The notes beneath the pieces were generated by a model that was not told the origin of the DNA, made no database searches, and saw only the letters and a program-made list of their open reading frames with translations. A DNA stretch of 64,000 bases from Daejeonella sp. (GTDB lineage Bacteria > Bacteroidota > Bacteroidia > Sphingobacteriales > Sphingobacteriaceae): contig NZ_JAFEIG010000017.1 of the NCBI RefSeq assembly GCF_017495225.1, positions 112,646 through 176,645 of the forward strand, in the 5' to 3' direction. The translations under genes and the position numbers were made by a program. This document shows positions 9,423-18,331 of this stretch, in pieces (the first letter of the stretch is position 1; each line of letters opens with the position of its first letter).

Positions 9423-10724
9423 ATGAATCGGCCAACATTAAATTCAAATGGGTTTCCCAAAATTATTATCATAGGAGGAGGTTTTGGAGGAATTGAGCTA
9501 GCAAAACGTTTAAAAGATAAAAATATAAACGTTATCATGCTCGACAAACATAATTACCACACTTTTCAGCCCCTCCTTTATCAAGTAGCAACAGGGGGGC
9601 TAGAAGCAGATTCAATTGCTTACCCGCTACGCAAAATATTAAATAATCAAGAGAGATTCACCTTTAGAATGGCCGAGGTGAAGCATATTGACCCCTCCAT
9701 TAAAAAGATTTATTCAAACATTGGCGAAATTGATTACGACTATTTAGTTATTGCAACTGGATCAGATACTAATTATTTCAGTAATAAAGAAATCGAACAG
9801 TTTGCGATGCCCATGAAATCAATTCCAGAAGCATTGAATATAAGAAGTTTGATACTTCAAAATTTAGAAGAGGCATTAATTACAAGCAATCCAATCATAA
9901 AAAACTCACTTTTAAACTATATAATTGTTGGCGGTGGTCCAACGGGTGTTGAACTAGCTGGTGCTTTAGCTGAACTAAAAAAACACGTAGTCCCAAATGA
10001 TTATCCCGAATTAAATATAAACGATATCAATGTTTACCTAATTGAGGGTGGATCAAAACTTTTAGCCAATATGTCTGAAAAGGCCTCCGTTAAAGCCAAA
10101 CACTTTTTAGAAGAAATTGGGGTACAAGTATTAACAAATATTACCGTAACCAGTTATGATGGTTTATTAATTAAATTATCCAATGAAAGAGAGCTACTTA
10201 CAAAGAACGTTTTATGGGCTGCTGGTGTCAAAGGAACTATTCCTTCGGGCTTAGATAAGGTGGCAATTACTAAATCTTCGAGGATAAAAGTGAATGAGTT
10301 TAATCAAGTAGAAGGGCATTCAGATATTTTTGCGATAGGCGACGTTGCAGTACAAGTTAGCCAAGATTACCCCAATGGATTGCCTGGAGTTGCTCCAGTG
10401 GCCATACAACAAGGAAAAACATTAGCTAAAAATCTCATCAGAATACTAAAAAAAGAGAGTCTGCTTCCATTTAAATACAAAAATCAAGGTTCAATGGCTA
10501 CAATAGGAAGAAACTTAGCTGTAGTAGATCTAGGAAAACTTCATTTTCAAGGCACATTTGCTTGGTTTGTGTGGATGTTTATTCATTTAATGTCTTTGGT
10601 TGGATTTCGGAATAAAGTCATCACCTTTGTAAATTGGGTTTGGAGTTATATAAGTTTTGATCGCGGGACAAGGCTAATTATTAGGAAATATACTCGTGAC
10701 ACGAAGCCAAATAATGAATTATAA
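9423..10724 (+). CDS. ndh: Type II NADH:quinone oxidoreductase
   Basis: A single-subunit, non-proton-pumping respiratory NADH dehydrogenase of 433 residues that passes electrons from NADH through FAD to menaquinone. The first dinucleotide fold IIIIGGGFGGIELAKRL (residues 15-31) binds FAD, the second IVGGGPTGVELAG (about 167-179) binds NADH, and FAIGDVAV binds FAD near 300. The quinone-site motif AIQQGK is present. The C-terminal AWFVWMFIHLMSLVGFRNK is the amphipathic membrane anchor. It lies 34 bases after the ferredoxin gene on the same strand and may be part of that redox operon. Confidence 0.94.
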   Translation: MNRPTLNSNGFPKIIIIGGGFGGIELAKRLKDKNINVIMLDKHNYHTFQPLLYQVATGGLEADSIAYPLRKILNNQERFTFRMAEVKHIDPSIKKIYSNIGEIDYDYLVIATGSDTNYFSNKEIEQFAMPMKSIPEALNIRSLILQNLEEALITSNPIIKNSLLNYIIVGGGPTGVELAGALAELKKHVVPNDYPELNINDINVYLIEGGSKLLANMSEKASVKAKHFLEEIGVQVLTNITVTSYDGLLIKLSNERELLTKNVLWAAGVKGTIPSGLDKVAITKSSRIKVNEFNQVEGHSDIFAIGDVAVQVSQDYPNGLPGVAPVAIQQGKTLAKNLIRILKKESLLPFKYKNQGSMATIGRNLAVVDLGKLHFQGTFAWFVWMFIHLMSLVGFRNKVITFVNWVWSYISFDRGTRLIIRKYTRDTKPNNEL

Positions 10725-10796
10725 TTTCATCCTAAAATTTAAAATCACATATCTTTAAAAATATAGATTTGTAAAGGCAAGGATGATTCAACATTT

Positions 10797-11645
10797 ATGA
10801 CAAAACTAATTGAATGCCCAAGAGATGCTATGCAGGGGCTCCATGAATTTATCCCTACAGAAATAAAAGCAGAATATATCAATCTCTTAATCAAGGTAGG
10901 CTTCGATACTATTGATTTTGGAAGTTTTGTATCTCCTAAAGCTATTCCGCAGCTAAAAGATACAAATGCAGTATTGGAGAAGCTTAATTTGAAAGAAAAT
11001 GGTACAAAATTATTAGCTATTGTAGCAAATAAACAAGGTATCGAGGAGGCTATAAAACATCAAGAAATAAACTATTTAGGCTTTCCTTTTTCAGTTTCTG
11101 AAACATTTCAACAAAAAAACACCAATTCAAGCATTGATGAATCATTAATAAGTGTTGAATACCTATTGAACAAATGTGACAAATCAAACAAAGAAGCAGT
11201 AATCTATTTATCCATGGGATTCGGAAATCCTTATGGTGATGAATGGAGCTATGAGATTGTAGAACATTGGACTAGCGAGCTTGCTAAGCGAGGTGCTAAA
11301 ATTTTATCCCTAGCCGACACAACCGGTGTATCAAATCCCGAAAAAATTAATTATCTATTCCCACAGCTCGTAAATAGCTTCCCAGAGATAGAATTCGGAG
11401 TTCATTTACATAGTAATCCTCTTAATTGGCTTGAAAAAATAGAAGCTAGTTGGCTTAGTGGCTGCAGACGCTTTGATAGCGCCCTCAGGGGATTTGGAGG
11501 ATGCCCTATGGCGAATGATGAACTCACAGGAAATATCGCAACAGAGAGCCTTATTTCATTCCTAGAAGCAAAAGGAGAACATCTTTCCTTAAACATGGAA
11601 GCATGGAATGAGGCAATGAAGTATTCGAATAAGGTATTTGGTTAA
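10797..11645 (+). CDS. mvaB: Hydroxymethylglutaryl-CoA lyase
   Basis: Cleaves HMG-CoA to acetyl-CoA and acetoacetate, the last step of leucine degradation. The 282-residue TIM-barrel protein has the N-terminal ECPRDAMQGL (catalytic Arg and metal-binding Asp), the metal ligands in FGVHLHSNP and the flexible catalytic-cysteine loop GFGGCPMAND. The length fits bacterial HMG-CoA lyases. A leucine dehydrogenase is encoded elsewhere in the window (25370-26458), consistent with a leucine catabolic route, though the two are not linked. A palindromic repeat begins 2 bases after the stop. Confidence 0.93.
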   Translation: MTKLIECPRDAMQGLHEFIPTEIKAEYINLLIKVGFDTIDFGSFVSPKAIPQLKDTNAVLEKLNLKENGTKLLAIVANKQGIEEAIKHQEINYLGFPFSVSETFQQKNTNSSIDESLISVEYLLNKCDKSNKEAVIYLSMGFGNPYGDEWSYEIVEHWTSELAKRGAKILSLADTTGVSNPEKINYLFPQLVNSFPEIEFGVHLHSNPLNWLEKIEASWLSGCRRFDSALRGFGGCPMANDELTGNIATESLISFLEAKGEHLSLNMEAWNEAMKYSNKVFG

Positions 11646-11647
11646 TC

Positions 11648-11707
11648 GTAGGGACAGGTCGCGACCTGTCCTCTCAAATCCAAGGACAGATCGCGACCTG
11701 TCCCTAC
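11648..11707. repeat. Palindromic intergenic repeat (REP/MITE-like)
   Basis: A 60-bp element of two 25-base inverted arms (11648-11672 and 11683-11707, 24 of 25 pairing, outer 17 perfect) around a 10-base spacer. Each arm is itself palindromic around GGTCGCGACC; the left arm contains a perfect 20-base palindrome at 11652-11671. It is much more GC-rich than its surroundings and fills nearly the whole gap between two convergent genes, so it may act as a bidirectional terminator. The architecture resembles dispersed REP-type sequences. Confidence 0.85.
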
Positions 11708-11710
11708 AGA

Positions 11711-12139
11711 TTATTTCGCCAACACCATTTTAAAATGTTGTATTCCTGCCTCTTCGAATTGATTGCCTGATTTTTCAAATCCAAATTTGGCATATAAAGG
11801 CATTGCAGTTAATTGAGCATGCAGATATACATAAGAGGCATCTTCTGGAAGATCTTTAATAACAGAGCCAACAAGGGCTTGCCCTAAACCAATTCCTCTG
11901 TATTCTTTTAAAACTGCGAAGCGCTCCAATTTATAACCCTTATCAGTCTTGCGCCACCGAGAGGCACCAGCCGGTGTTCCATCAACTAATCCTATAAAGT
12001 GTACAGATTCATCTTCAAATTCCCATTCAAGTTCTGGGGGACAATTTTGCTCTTCTACAAAAACTATTTTCCGGATTGCAAAAACCTGCTCCAATTCTTC
12101 ATTGGTACTAACTTTTTTAACTTCAATGGAATGATTCAT
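11711..12139 (-). CDS. GNAT-family N-acetyltransferase
   Basis: A 142-residue acetyltransferase of the ElaA/YjcF-like group. The strand-turn VEEQNCPPELEWE is typical of that group, and the acetyl-CoA pyrophosphate loop is YRGIGLGQALV, near residue 80. The C-terminal half ends with LYAKFGFEKSG, another GNAT signature. The start at 12139 (MNHSIEVKK) is preferred because an upstream in-frame ATG at 12190 falls inside the hairpin terminator of the next gene. The substrate is unknown; the gene is monocistronic between a palindromic repeat and a terminator. Confidence 0.85.
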   Translation of the reverse strand: MNHSIEVKKVSTNEELEQVFAIRKIVFVEEQNCPPELEWEFEDESVHFIGLVDGTPAGASRWRKTDKGYKLERFAVLKEYRGIGLGQALVGSVIKDLPEDASYVYLHAQLTAMPLYAKFGFEKSGNQFEEAGIQHFKMVLAK

Positions 12140-12188
12140 ATTTTTAAATTTATTGTAGAATCCTGATTTTCGGATTCTTATTACTATC

Positions 12189-12216
12189 AAAAAAGGGCCT
12201 CAAAAGGCCCTTTTTT
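12189..12216 (-). terminator. Terminator after fructose-bisphosphate aldolase
   Basis: A perfect 12-bp stem (12189-12200 with 12205-12216) and 4-base loop, with a GGGCCT core and T-tracts on both strands. It ends the leftward aldolase transcript 14 bases past the stop. Confidence 0.92.
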
Positions 12217-12230
12217 ATTTATTTAAAGCA

Positions 12231-13310
12231 TTAAAGCTTATCGTTTGCATTCATACAATTGAGATCATCAAATGCATGCGCTAAGCGCTTAACGAAAGTT
12301 TCTTCTCCTTTACGTAACCAAACACGAGGATCATAGTATTTTTTATTTGGCGAATCGTCGCCATCAGGACTTCCGATTTGGCTTTGAAGATAAGCTTCTT
12401 TAGATTTATAATAATCCTTAATACCCTCCCAATAAGCCCATTGCATATCTGTATCGATATTCATTTTAATTGCACCGTAAGATATAGCCTCTCTAATCTC
12501 TTCTTTAGATGAACCTGAACCACCATGGAACACAAAATTGATTGGTTTTTCAGGACTAAGATTAAATTCTTTACGAATATAATCTTGTGAATTTTTGAGA
12601 ATCACTGGCTGTAATTTAACGTTGCCAGGCTTATAAACCCCATGAACATTTCCAAATGCAGCTGCAACGGTAAATTTATCACTCACCGTGCTTAATTCTT
12701 TATAGGCATAAGCAACTTCAGAAGGCTGAGTATATAATTTTGAGCTGTCAACATCTGTATTATCAACACCATCCTCTTCCCCACCGGTAACACCCAACTC
12801 AATTTCTAGAGTCATGCCCATCTTTTTCATGCGCTCAAGATACTTTTTGCTGATCTCAATATTTTCTTCAATAGATTCTTCAGAAAGATCAATCATGTGT
12901 GAAGAAAAAAGAGGTTTTCCATGAAGAGCGAAGAATTTTTCACCATGATCAAGTAAACCATCAATCCAAGGTAAAAGCTTTTTTGCCGCATGATCTGTGT
13001 GTAAAATAACCGCCACTCCATAATGTTCAGCTAGAAGATGAACATGTTGAGCCGCCGATACAGCACCTAAAATGCATGCATTTAAATTATCATTATTTAA
13101 GGATTTACCGGCATAAAACTGGGCTCCACCATTAGATAGCTGAATAATTACAGGAGAGTTTACAGACTTAGCTGTTTCCATCACTGCATTGATTGAGTTT
13201 GTTCCAATTACATTGACTGCAGGCAATGCAAACTGATGTTTTTTGGCTATTTCAAATAATTCTTGAACTGCATCACCATGCAAAACACCTTTAAATCCTT
13301 TTAAATTCAT
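12231..13310 (-). CDS. fbaA: Class II fructose-bisphosphate aldolase
   Basis: A zinc-dependent aldolase of 359 residues that splits fructose-1,6-bisphosphate into dihydroxyacetone phosphate and glyceraldehyde-3-phosphate. Family motifs are ILHTDHAAKKLLPW (catalytic Asp and zinc His), ELGVTGGEEDGVDN, the zinc His in NVHG, FVFHGGSGSS and the phosphate-binding MNIDTDMQWA. The length and insert pattern match the E. coli FbaA subtype, not the shorter Bacillus type. It is single, with its own terminator downstream, and is divergent from accD. Confidence 0.96.
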   Translation of the reverse strand: MNLKGFKGVLHGDAVQELFEIAKKHQFALPAVNVIGTNSINAVMETAKSVNSPVIIQLSNGGAQFYAGKSLNNDNLNACILGAVSAAQHVHLLAEHYGVAVILHTDHAAKKLLPWIDGLLDHGEKFFALHGKPLFSSHMIDLSEESIEENIEISKKYLERMKKMGMTLEIELGVTGGEEDGVDNTDVDSSKLYTQPSEVAYAYKELSTVSDKFTVAAAFGNVHGVYKPGNVKLQPVILKNSQDYIRKEFNLSPEKPINFVFHGGSGSSKEEIREAISYGAIKMNIDTDMQWAYWEGIKDYYKSKEAYLQSQIGSPDGDDSPNKKYYDPRVWLRKGEETFVKRLAHAFDDLNCMNANDKL

Positions 13311-13476
13311 TTTATTTTCAATTTGTTTAACAGCCTCTAATTTACGAAAAAATGGCTTATTTTCAATTAAAATAGCCTACAAATACATCTAAATAGCTTT
13401 TTTTTATTCAATATCCACCCGAAAGCATTCCTTTCTTAAATTTTTTGTTTCTTTGTACGTTATACAAATATCCAAA

Positions 13477-14319
13477 ATGGCCTGGTTTAAGAGAGAAAAT
13501 AAGGGGATTATCACCTCCACTGAGGAGAAAAAAGAAACACCTGATGGGATGTGGAATAAATGTCCATCCTGTAAAAAACCCTTGCACTATGCAGAGCAAG
13601 TAGAAAACAAATATGTTTGTCAATATTGTGCTTTTCATTTAAGAATTGGATCAAAAGAATATTTTGAAATCCTTTTCGACAATAATGAGTTTACCGAACT
13701 TTTTGCAAATATCCGCTCAGGAGATCCGTTAAACTTCACTGACTCTAAAAAATACACTGAACGATTAGAGGAAAGTTATGCAAAAACAGGGCTTAATGAT
13801 GCTATACGTGCGGCAACCGGAAAATTAGCCGGACAAGACTTAGTTGTAGCTTGTATGGATTTTAATTTTATTGGAGGGTCTATGGGATCCGTGGTTGGCG
13901 AAAAAATTGCACGCTCTATAGATTATAGCATCAAGCATAAGATACCATTTATGATGATTTCTAAATCGGGAGGCGCCAGAATGATGGAAGCAGCATTCTC
14001 ATTGATGCAAATGGCTAAGACATCCGCTAAATTAGCCCTTTTAAGCAAGGCAAAAATCCCCTACATCTCATTACTTACTGACCCAACAACAGGTGGTGTA
14101 ACAGCTTCCTATGCGATGCTAGGAGATATAAATATTTCAGAACCTGGCGCTCTAATCGGCTTTGCTGGTCCGAGAGTAATTAAAGAAACTATCAAAAGAG
14201 ATTTACCTAAAGGTTTCCAAACCTCAGAATTTGTTTTGGAACATGGATTCTTAGATTTCATCGTAGACAGACGTCAGATGAAAGAAAAACTAGGATCATT
14301 CCTTAAAATGATATCCTAA
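13477..14319 (+). CDS. accD: Acetyl-CoA carboxylase carboxyltransferase subunit beta
   Basis: The zinc-bearing subunit of the carboxyltransferase that moves CO2 from biotin to acetyl-CoA in fatty acid synthesis. The N-terminal zinc ribbon has CPSC (near residue 32) and CQYC (near 51). The crotonase-like core includes [10 protein letters not shown] and the CoA-site glycines [12 protein letters not shown], and ends with DFIVDRRQM. The ATG at 13477 ([10 protein letters not shown]) is chosen over one 24 bases upstream because AccD proteins typically begin with this MxWFKR form. Length 280 is normal. It is monocistronic and closed by a strong hairpin. Confidence 0.96.
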   Translation: MAWFKRENKGIITSTEEKKETPDGMWNKCPSCKKPLHYAEQVENKYVCQYCAFHLRIGSKEYFEILFDNNEFTELFANIRSGDPLNFTDSKKYTERLEESYAKTGLNDAIRAATGKLAGQDLVVACMDFNFIGGSMGSVVGEKIARSIDYSIKHKIPFMMISKSGGARMMEAAFSLMQMAKTSAKLALLSKAKIPYISLLTDPTTGGVTASYAMLGDINISEPGALIGFAGPRVIKETIKRDLPKGFQTSEFVLEHGFLDFIVDRRQMKEKLGSFLKMIS

Positions 14320-14321
14320 AT

Positions 14322-14363
14322 AATTTTAAGGAGTGATAAATTAGATTATCACTCCTTAAAATT
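14322..14363. terminator. Bidirectional terminator between accD and an MBL gene
   Basis: A perfect 18-bp inverted repeat (14322-14339 with 14346-14363), a 6-base loop and A/T-rich outer arms. It begins 2 bases after accD and ends 9 bases before the convergent gene's stop. Confidence 0.9.
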
Positions 14364-14372
14364 TCAAAATAA

Positions 14373-15269
14373 CTAGCTAGACAATTCTTGTAAAGCTGCA
14401 GTCAAACTCCGCTCAATCCCTTGTCCCTGATACTCCTCCGCTCCCGGAATTCGATCAGCTTTCATAATTTCTTCTTTTGATTTTCCTGACTTCAGCTCAG
14501 CTTTAACAAATGTCAGAAGCTTTTCAAGATAATTTTGCATTGCCCTTAAATCTGCCTTTGTACCTGTTACCTTTTCAGGATCTAATGAATGACCGAAAAT
14601 AAATAAAGTATCATTATCGTATTTTGCAATGGCCTTTTCCAATACCTCGGTCCAGCTTTGGATATTCGCCCCAGCACTCTTATCAATAAAAGGATAACGC
14701 CTATTAAACATCAAATCGCCCATGTGGGCAATATTTGCATTCTCAAAATGAACAATAATATCGCCATTGGTATGTGCTGCTCCAAAGTAGGTAGCCTGAA
14801 TTTTTTCAGAACCTACTTTCGCTTGCCATTGATCCTGAAATACAGTATCGGCAAACAATTGCTTATCCTCCGATTTTTGTGCAGCAGCAGTCTTTTGGTG
14901 ATTAACAAGGCAATTAACATGTCCTACAACTTTTTCTGCAAAGCCCTTGAATGCAATATTACCACCAGTATGATCTCCATGATGATGGGTATTTATTAAA
15001 TATTGAAGCGGCTTTTCGGATGCTTTTTTCAATTCAGCAATAAGGTTCATCGCAGGATTTTGAAATTGCGTATCAACAACAGCCATGCCTCCGCTATTTG
15101 ATAACCAGGCAATTGTGCCACCCTGCTCTGTAAATATGCCTACATTATTTCTTAAAAGCTTAAATTGATATTTTGGTTGAATTAAGATATCCGCTAAAGA
15201 TTTATTTTGAGCTAATGCAATCATTCCTAAAGAAAGACCTGCATATTGGATGAATTTTCTACGTTCCAT
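14373..15269 (-). CDS. Exported MBL-fold metallohydrolase
   Basis: A 298-residue metallo-beta-lactamase-fold protein. The first zinc motif is NTHHHGDHTGG (near residue 113); later metal ligands appear in AAHTNGD and FIFGHSL. The N-terminus MERRKFIQYAGLSLGMIALAQ resembles a twin-arginine signal (RRKFIQ followed by a hydrophobic stretch), so it is probably periplasmic; tatA is present at 51136-51318. The family includes hydrolases of thiols, lactones and beta-lactams, so no substrate can be assigned. The C-terminal helices carry no recognisable extra domain. It lies between two hairpin terminators. Confidence 0.85.
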   Translation of the reverse strand: MERRKFIQYAGLSLGMIALAQNKSLADILIQPKYQFKLLRNNVGIFTEQGGTIAWLSNSGGMAVVDTQFQNPAMNLIAELKKASEKPLQYLINTHHHGDHTGGNIAFKGFAEKVVGHVNCLVNHQKTAAAQKSEDKQLFADTVFQDQWQAKVGSEKIQATYFGAAHTNGDIIVHFENANIAHMGDLMFNRRYPFIDKSAGANIQSWTEVLEKAIAKYDNDTLFIFGHSLDPEKVTGTKADLRAMQNYLEKLLTFVKAELKSGKSKEEIMKADRIPGAEEYQGQGIERSLTAALQELSS

Positions 15270-15303
15270 AAAATAATATGATTTTCTAATAAATATAACA
15301 TAA

Positions 15304-15327
15304 AAAATCCCGTTTATACGGGATTTT
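15304..15327 (-). terminator. Terminator after the 60-residue small gene
   Basis: A 10-bp perfect stem (15304-15313 with 15318-15327), 4-base loop TTAT and a T-run on the minus strand. It starts 4 bases beyond the stop codon of the small gene. Confidence 0.88.
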
Positions 15328-15331
15328 AGAA

Positions 15332-15514
15332 TTACAAAGTACCTGGTTCATGGTTGAACCCTATCGAATGAAGATTCACTCGACCGTGAGAATGATGTTT
15401 GAAGCTATATCCGGAACGTAAGCCACCATAATGATGTTTACTTGTTGTTATTTCCTTTAATTTATCCTTGCTTGCATCTTTCTTCTCTGAGCTTGAAAAC
15501 ATGCTTTTTTTCAT
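15332..15514 (-). CDS. Small basic His/Ser-rich protein, function unknown
   Basis: I do not recognise this 60-residue product. It starts MKKSMFSSSEKKDASKDKLK, then turns His/Gly-rich (SKHHYGGLRSGYSFKHHSHG) and ends NHEPGTL. It has no signal peptide, membrane segment or cysteine. Two features argue that it is real: a perfect AGGAGG sits about 4 bases before the ATG, unusual because genes of this phylum mostly lack Shine-Dalgarno sequences, and a clean terminator follows directly. It is therefore a compact, probably strongly translated, single-gene unit. A modified-peptide precursor is conceivable, but no modification enzyme is adjacent. Confidence 0.7.
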   Translation of the reverse strand: MKKSMFSSSEKKDASKDKLKEITTSKHHYGGLRSGYSFKHHSHGRVNLHSIGFNHEPGTL

Positions 15515-15605
15515 AAATCCTCCTTCTCAATTACAATAACAATTTACAAAAAAGCTAGGACATTAACAAGAAGAATCGATAGAGATTATCTAATTATTAT
15601 CGTTT

Positions 15606-16739
15606 TTAAGAAACATGACATAATTCTTTCACCTTTTCGATAACATAGTCAATTTCTTCCTTAGTATTAAATTTACTGAATGAGAATCGTACTGCAGGCC
15701 TATTAGGAATTGCTTGTATTCCATTTAAAACATGAGAACCAATATTTGTCCCGGAGCTACATGCACTCCCCCCAGATGCCGATATTCCGGCAATATCAAG
15801 GCTAAAAAGTAACATCTCTGCCATTTCCATTTCTGGGAATGAAACATTCAATACCGTATAAAGACTTTTTTCAGGTTCAGTTTCTCCATTAAATTCTATT
15901 CCAGGAACATATTGAATTAACTGTTCCTTCATATAAGTTTTCAAGTTTTGGATATGTGCTTGGTGAGCTGCCATTTCATTATAAGCCATTTCTAATGCCT
16001 TAGCTAAACCAATAATACCATACACATTTTCAGTCCCACCCCTCATATTTCTTTCTTGTGAGCCTCCAAAAATCAAAGGATTAATCTTTACGGCATGGTT
16101 AATATATAAAAAACCAACACCTTTTGGTCCGTGAAGTTTATGTGCTGCACAAACCAGAAAATGAACTTTTAACTTACTTAAATCATGCGGATAATGACCC
16201 ATGGTTTGAACCGTATCGCAATGAAAAATAGCATTGTATTGTTCGCATAAATCGCCAACCACTTCTAAATCAGTAAGAGTTCCTATTTCATTATTGGCAT
16301 GCATCAAAGAGACAAAACTTCGATCATTAGTGCTCAATAATTCTTCCAAATGCTTATAATCAACACAGCCTTTTGAATCTATGTTTACATAACTAAGCTT
16401 AATTTCACCACTTTTCTCAAGAGCCTGAAGGGTATGAAGAACTGCATGATGTTCAATTGAAGAAGTAATAGCATGTTTTATGCCGTGATCAATAATCCCA
16501 CAACGAATAGCCATATTATCTGCTTCTGTTCCACCTGAAGTAAAGAAAAACTCTGATGGAGATGCTTGCAATAGTGATGCAACAGTTTTACGAGATTTTT
16601 CTATTAAAGTCCGAACCTCTCTACCATGTGCATGGATAGAAGATGGATTACCATATTGGCTTTCCATCACTTCATACATTGATTTTAAAACTTCTTTATC
16701 AAGCGGTGTTGTTGCTGCATTATCTAGATATACGCGCAT
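15606..16739 (-). CDS. Cysteine desulfurase
   Basis: A PLP-dependent aminotransferase-fold enzyme of 377 residues that removes sulfur from L-cysteine for iron-sulfur clusters or tRNA thiolation. It begins with YLDNAATTPLD. The PLP lysine is in AAHKLHGPKGVGF, the arginine-rich GGSQERNMRGGTENV is conserved, and the catalytic cysteine loop is SGGSACSSG. The NifS/IscS group is clear. The usual scaffold genes (iscU, iscA) are not adjacent, so the pathway cannot be fixed and no symbol is given. It is transcribed leftwards, about 100 bases after glmM. Confidence 0.93.
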   Translation of the reverse strand: MRVYLDNAATTPLDKEVLKSMYEVMESQYGNPSSIHAHGREVRTLIEKSRKTVASLLQASPSEFFFTSGGTEADNMAIRCGIIDHGIKHAITSSIEHHAVLHTLQALEKSGEIKLSYVNIDSKGCVDYKHLEELLSTNDRSFVSLMHANNEIGTLTDLEVVGDLCEQYNAIFHCDTVQTMGHYPHDLSKLKVHFLVCAAHKLHGPKGVGFLYINHAVKINPLIFGGSQERNMRGGTENVYGIIGLAKALEMAYNEMAAHQAHIQNLKTYMKEQLIQYVPGIEFNGETEPEKSLYTVLNVSFPEMEMAEMLLFSLDIAGISASGGSACSSGTNIGSHVLNGIQAIPNRPAVRFSFSKFNTKEEIDYVIEKVKELCHVS

Positions 16740-16842
16740 TTTTATTTTTTAATGTAGAATAATAACCTGCAAATGCCATTGGTTAAAACGAATGCAGGTA
16801 TGAAGGATATTTATCGCAAAATTAGTGATATTATTTTTATGA

Positions 16843-18234
16843 CTATTCCGTCAGACTCAATATTTCTTTAATATCTGATATAATTTTTTGAGCTAAATTT
16901 TCGGCCATTGTCTCTGAGCTTGCTTCCGAATAAATTCTGATGATTGGCTCTGTATTTGATCTTCTCAAATGAACCCATTGCTTATCAAATTCAATTTTCA
17001 ATCCATCAATAGTGCTATGCGGTTGATTTTGATAACGTTTTTCAACTTCAGCCAATAAGGCATCGATATCCATTTCGGGGGTTAATGTTATTTTATTTTT
17101 TGAGATAAAATATGCTGGATAAGAGGCTCTTAATACAGAAACAGTCTGCCCTTTTTTAGCTAAATGAGTTAAAAACAAGGCAATTCCAACCAAGGCATCG
17201 CGTCCATAATGCGATTCAGGATAAATAACGCCACCATTACCTTCACCACCAATAATAGCATTGGTTTCTTTCATGGCATTTACAACGTTAACCTCCCCTA
17301 CAGCTGATGCTGTGTAGGTGCAAGAAGCTGCTTCGGTTACATCTCTTAAGGCGCGAGTAGATGATAGGTTAGACACCGTGTTTCCTGGAGTATGGCTTAA
17401 CACATAATCAGCAACAGCAACAAGCGTGTACTCTTCACCGAACATAGATCCATCCTCACATACAAAACATAAACGATCTACATCTGGATCAACGGCAATA
17501 CCTATATCAGCCTTTTTGGCAAGTACTTCACGTGATAAATCAACCAAGTTTTCAGGTAATGGCTCCGGATTATGCGGAAATTCGCCATTGGGTTCACAAT
17601 ACAATTCATGTACCGTATCTACTCCTAAAGCTTTTAGAAGAGCCGGAATAAATATCCCACCGGAAGAATTAACACAATCAATAACTACCTTAAAATTAGC
17701 TTTACGGATAGCATCCACATCAACAAGAGGCAATGCCAATACCTTATCAATATGCTTTTGTAAATAAGTATCATCATAAACAACTGAACCTAAATCATTT
17801 ACCTCAGAATACTCCAAATCAGTCTTTTCTGCTTGTGCTAGAACCCATTGACCCTCAGAATCAGAAATGAACTCACCCTTTTCATTGAGAAGCTTCAAGG
17901 CATTCCACTGCTTAGGATTATGGCTGGCAGTTAAAATAATACCTCCACCTGCATGTTCATCAGGCACAGCTAGCTCAACTGTTGGCGTAGTTGAAAGTCC
18001 GAGATCAACAACATCTATCCCAATACTTTGAAGTGTTCCTACGACTAAATTTCGGACCATTTCGCCTGAAATTCTAGCATCTCTGCCAACTACAATTTTT
18101 TTCTTACCCGTATTAGCAATAACCCACTGACCGTAGGCTGCTGTAAATTTAATAATATCGGGAGGTGTTAAGCCATTACCTGCTTGACCACCTATTGTAC
18201 CCCTGATTCCTGAGATTGATTTGATTAAAGCCAC
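16843..18234 (-). CDS. glmM: Phosphoglucosamine mutase (phosphohexomutase family)
   Basis: A 463-residue alpha-D-phosphohexomutase, most likely interconverting glucosamine-6-phosphate and glucosamine-1-phosphate for peptidoglycan and LPS precursors. The start SISGIRGTIGG is typical. The phosphoserine loop is LTASHNPKQWN (near residue 103), the magnesium site VDPDVDRLCF, the sugar-binding loop GGEGNGGVI and the phosphate site RRSNTEPIIRIY. The subfamily choice of glucosamine over mannose or glucose rests on the short family length and on common Bacteroidota annotation, and is less certain than the fold. It is divergent from a methyltransferase gene, with TAnnTTTG boxes in both directions between them. 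Confidence 0.85.
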   Translation of the reverse strand: MALIKSISGIRGTIGGQAGNGLTPPDIIKFTAAYGQWVIANTGKKKIVVGRDARISGEMVRNLVVGTLQSIGIDVVDLGLSTTPTVELAVPDEHAGGGIILTASHNPKQWNALKLLNEKGEFISDSEGQWVLAQAEKTDLEYSEVNDLGSVVYDDTYLQKHIDKVLALPLVDVDAIRKANFKVVIDCVNSSGGIFIPALLKALGVDTVHELYCEPNGEFPHNPEPLPENLVDLSREVLAKKADIGIAVDPDVDRLCFVCEDGSMFGEEYTLVAVADYVLSHTPGNTVSNLSSTRALRDVTEAASCTYTASAVGEVNVVNAMKETNAIIGGEGNGGVIYPESHYGRDALVGIALFLTHLAKKGQTVSVLRASYPAYFISKNKITLTPEMDIDALLAEVEKRYQNQPHSTIDGLKIEFDKQWVHLRRSNTEPIIRIYSEASSETMAENLAQKIISDIKEILSLTE

Positions 18235-18252
18235 TTTGTCAATTTAAAGATT

Positions 18253-18260
18253 CAAAAATA
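18253..18260 (-). promoter_or_regulatory. Candidate -7 box for glmM
   Basis: On the minus strand this reads TATTTTTG (TAnnTTTG exact), 19 bases before the glmM start, with a possible -33 TTG 17 bases further upstream (18278-18280). Confidence 0.5.
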
Positions 18261-18300
18261 ACAAATCCATTGAATACAATATTGTAAAAAGGTAAATGTA

Positions 18301-18308
18301 TATATTTG
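18301..18308 (+). promoter_or_regulatory. Candidate -7 box for the methyltransferase operon
   Basis: TATATTTG matches TAnnTTTG exactly, 24 bases before the methyltransferase ATG; a TTG at 18282-18284 could be the -33 element, with a rather short spacer. Confidence 0.5.
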
Positions 18309-18331
18309 CATTCTAATTCTGCAAGCTTCAT

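Noticed and set aside
12140..12190. N-terminal extension of the GNAT acetyltransferase
   Set aside because: It would begin inside the hairpin terminator of the aldolase gene; the family-like sequence starts at 12139.
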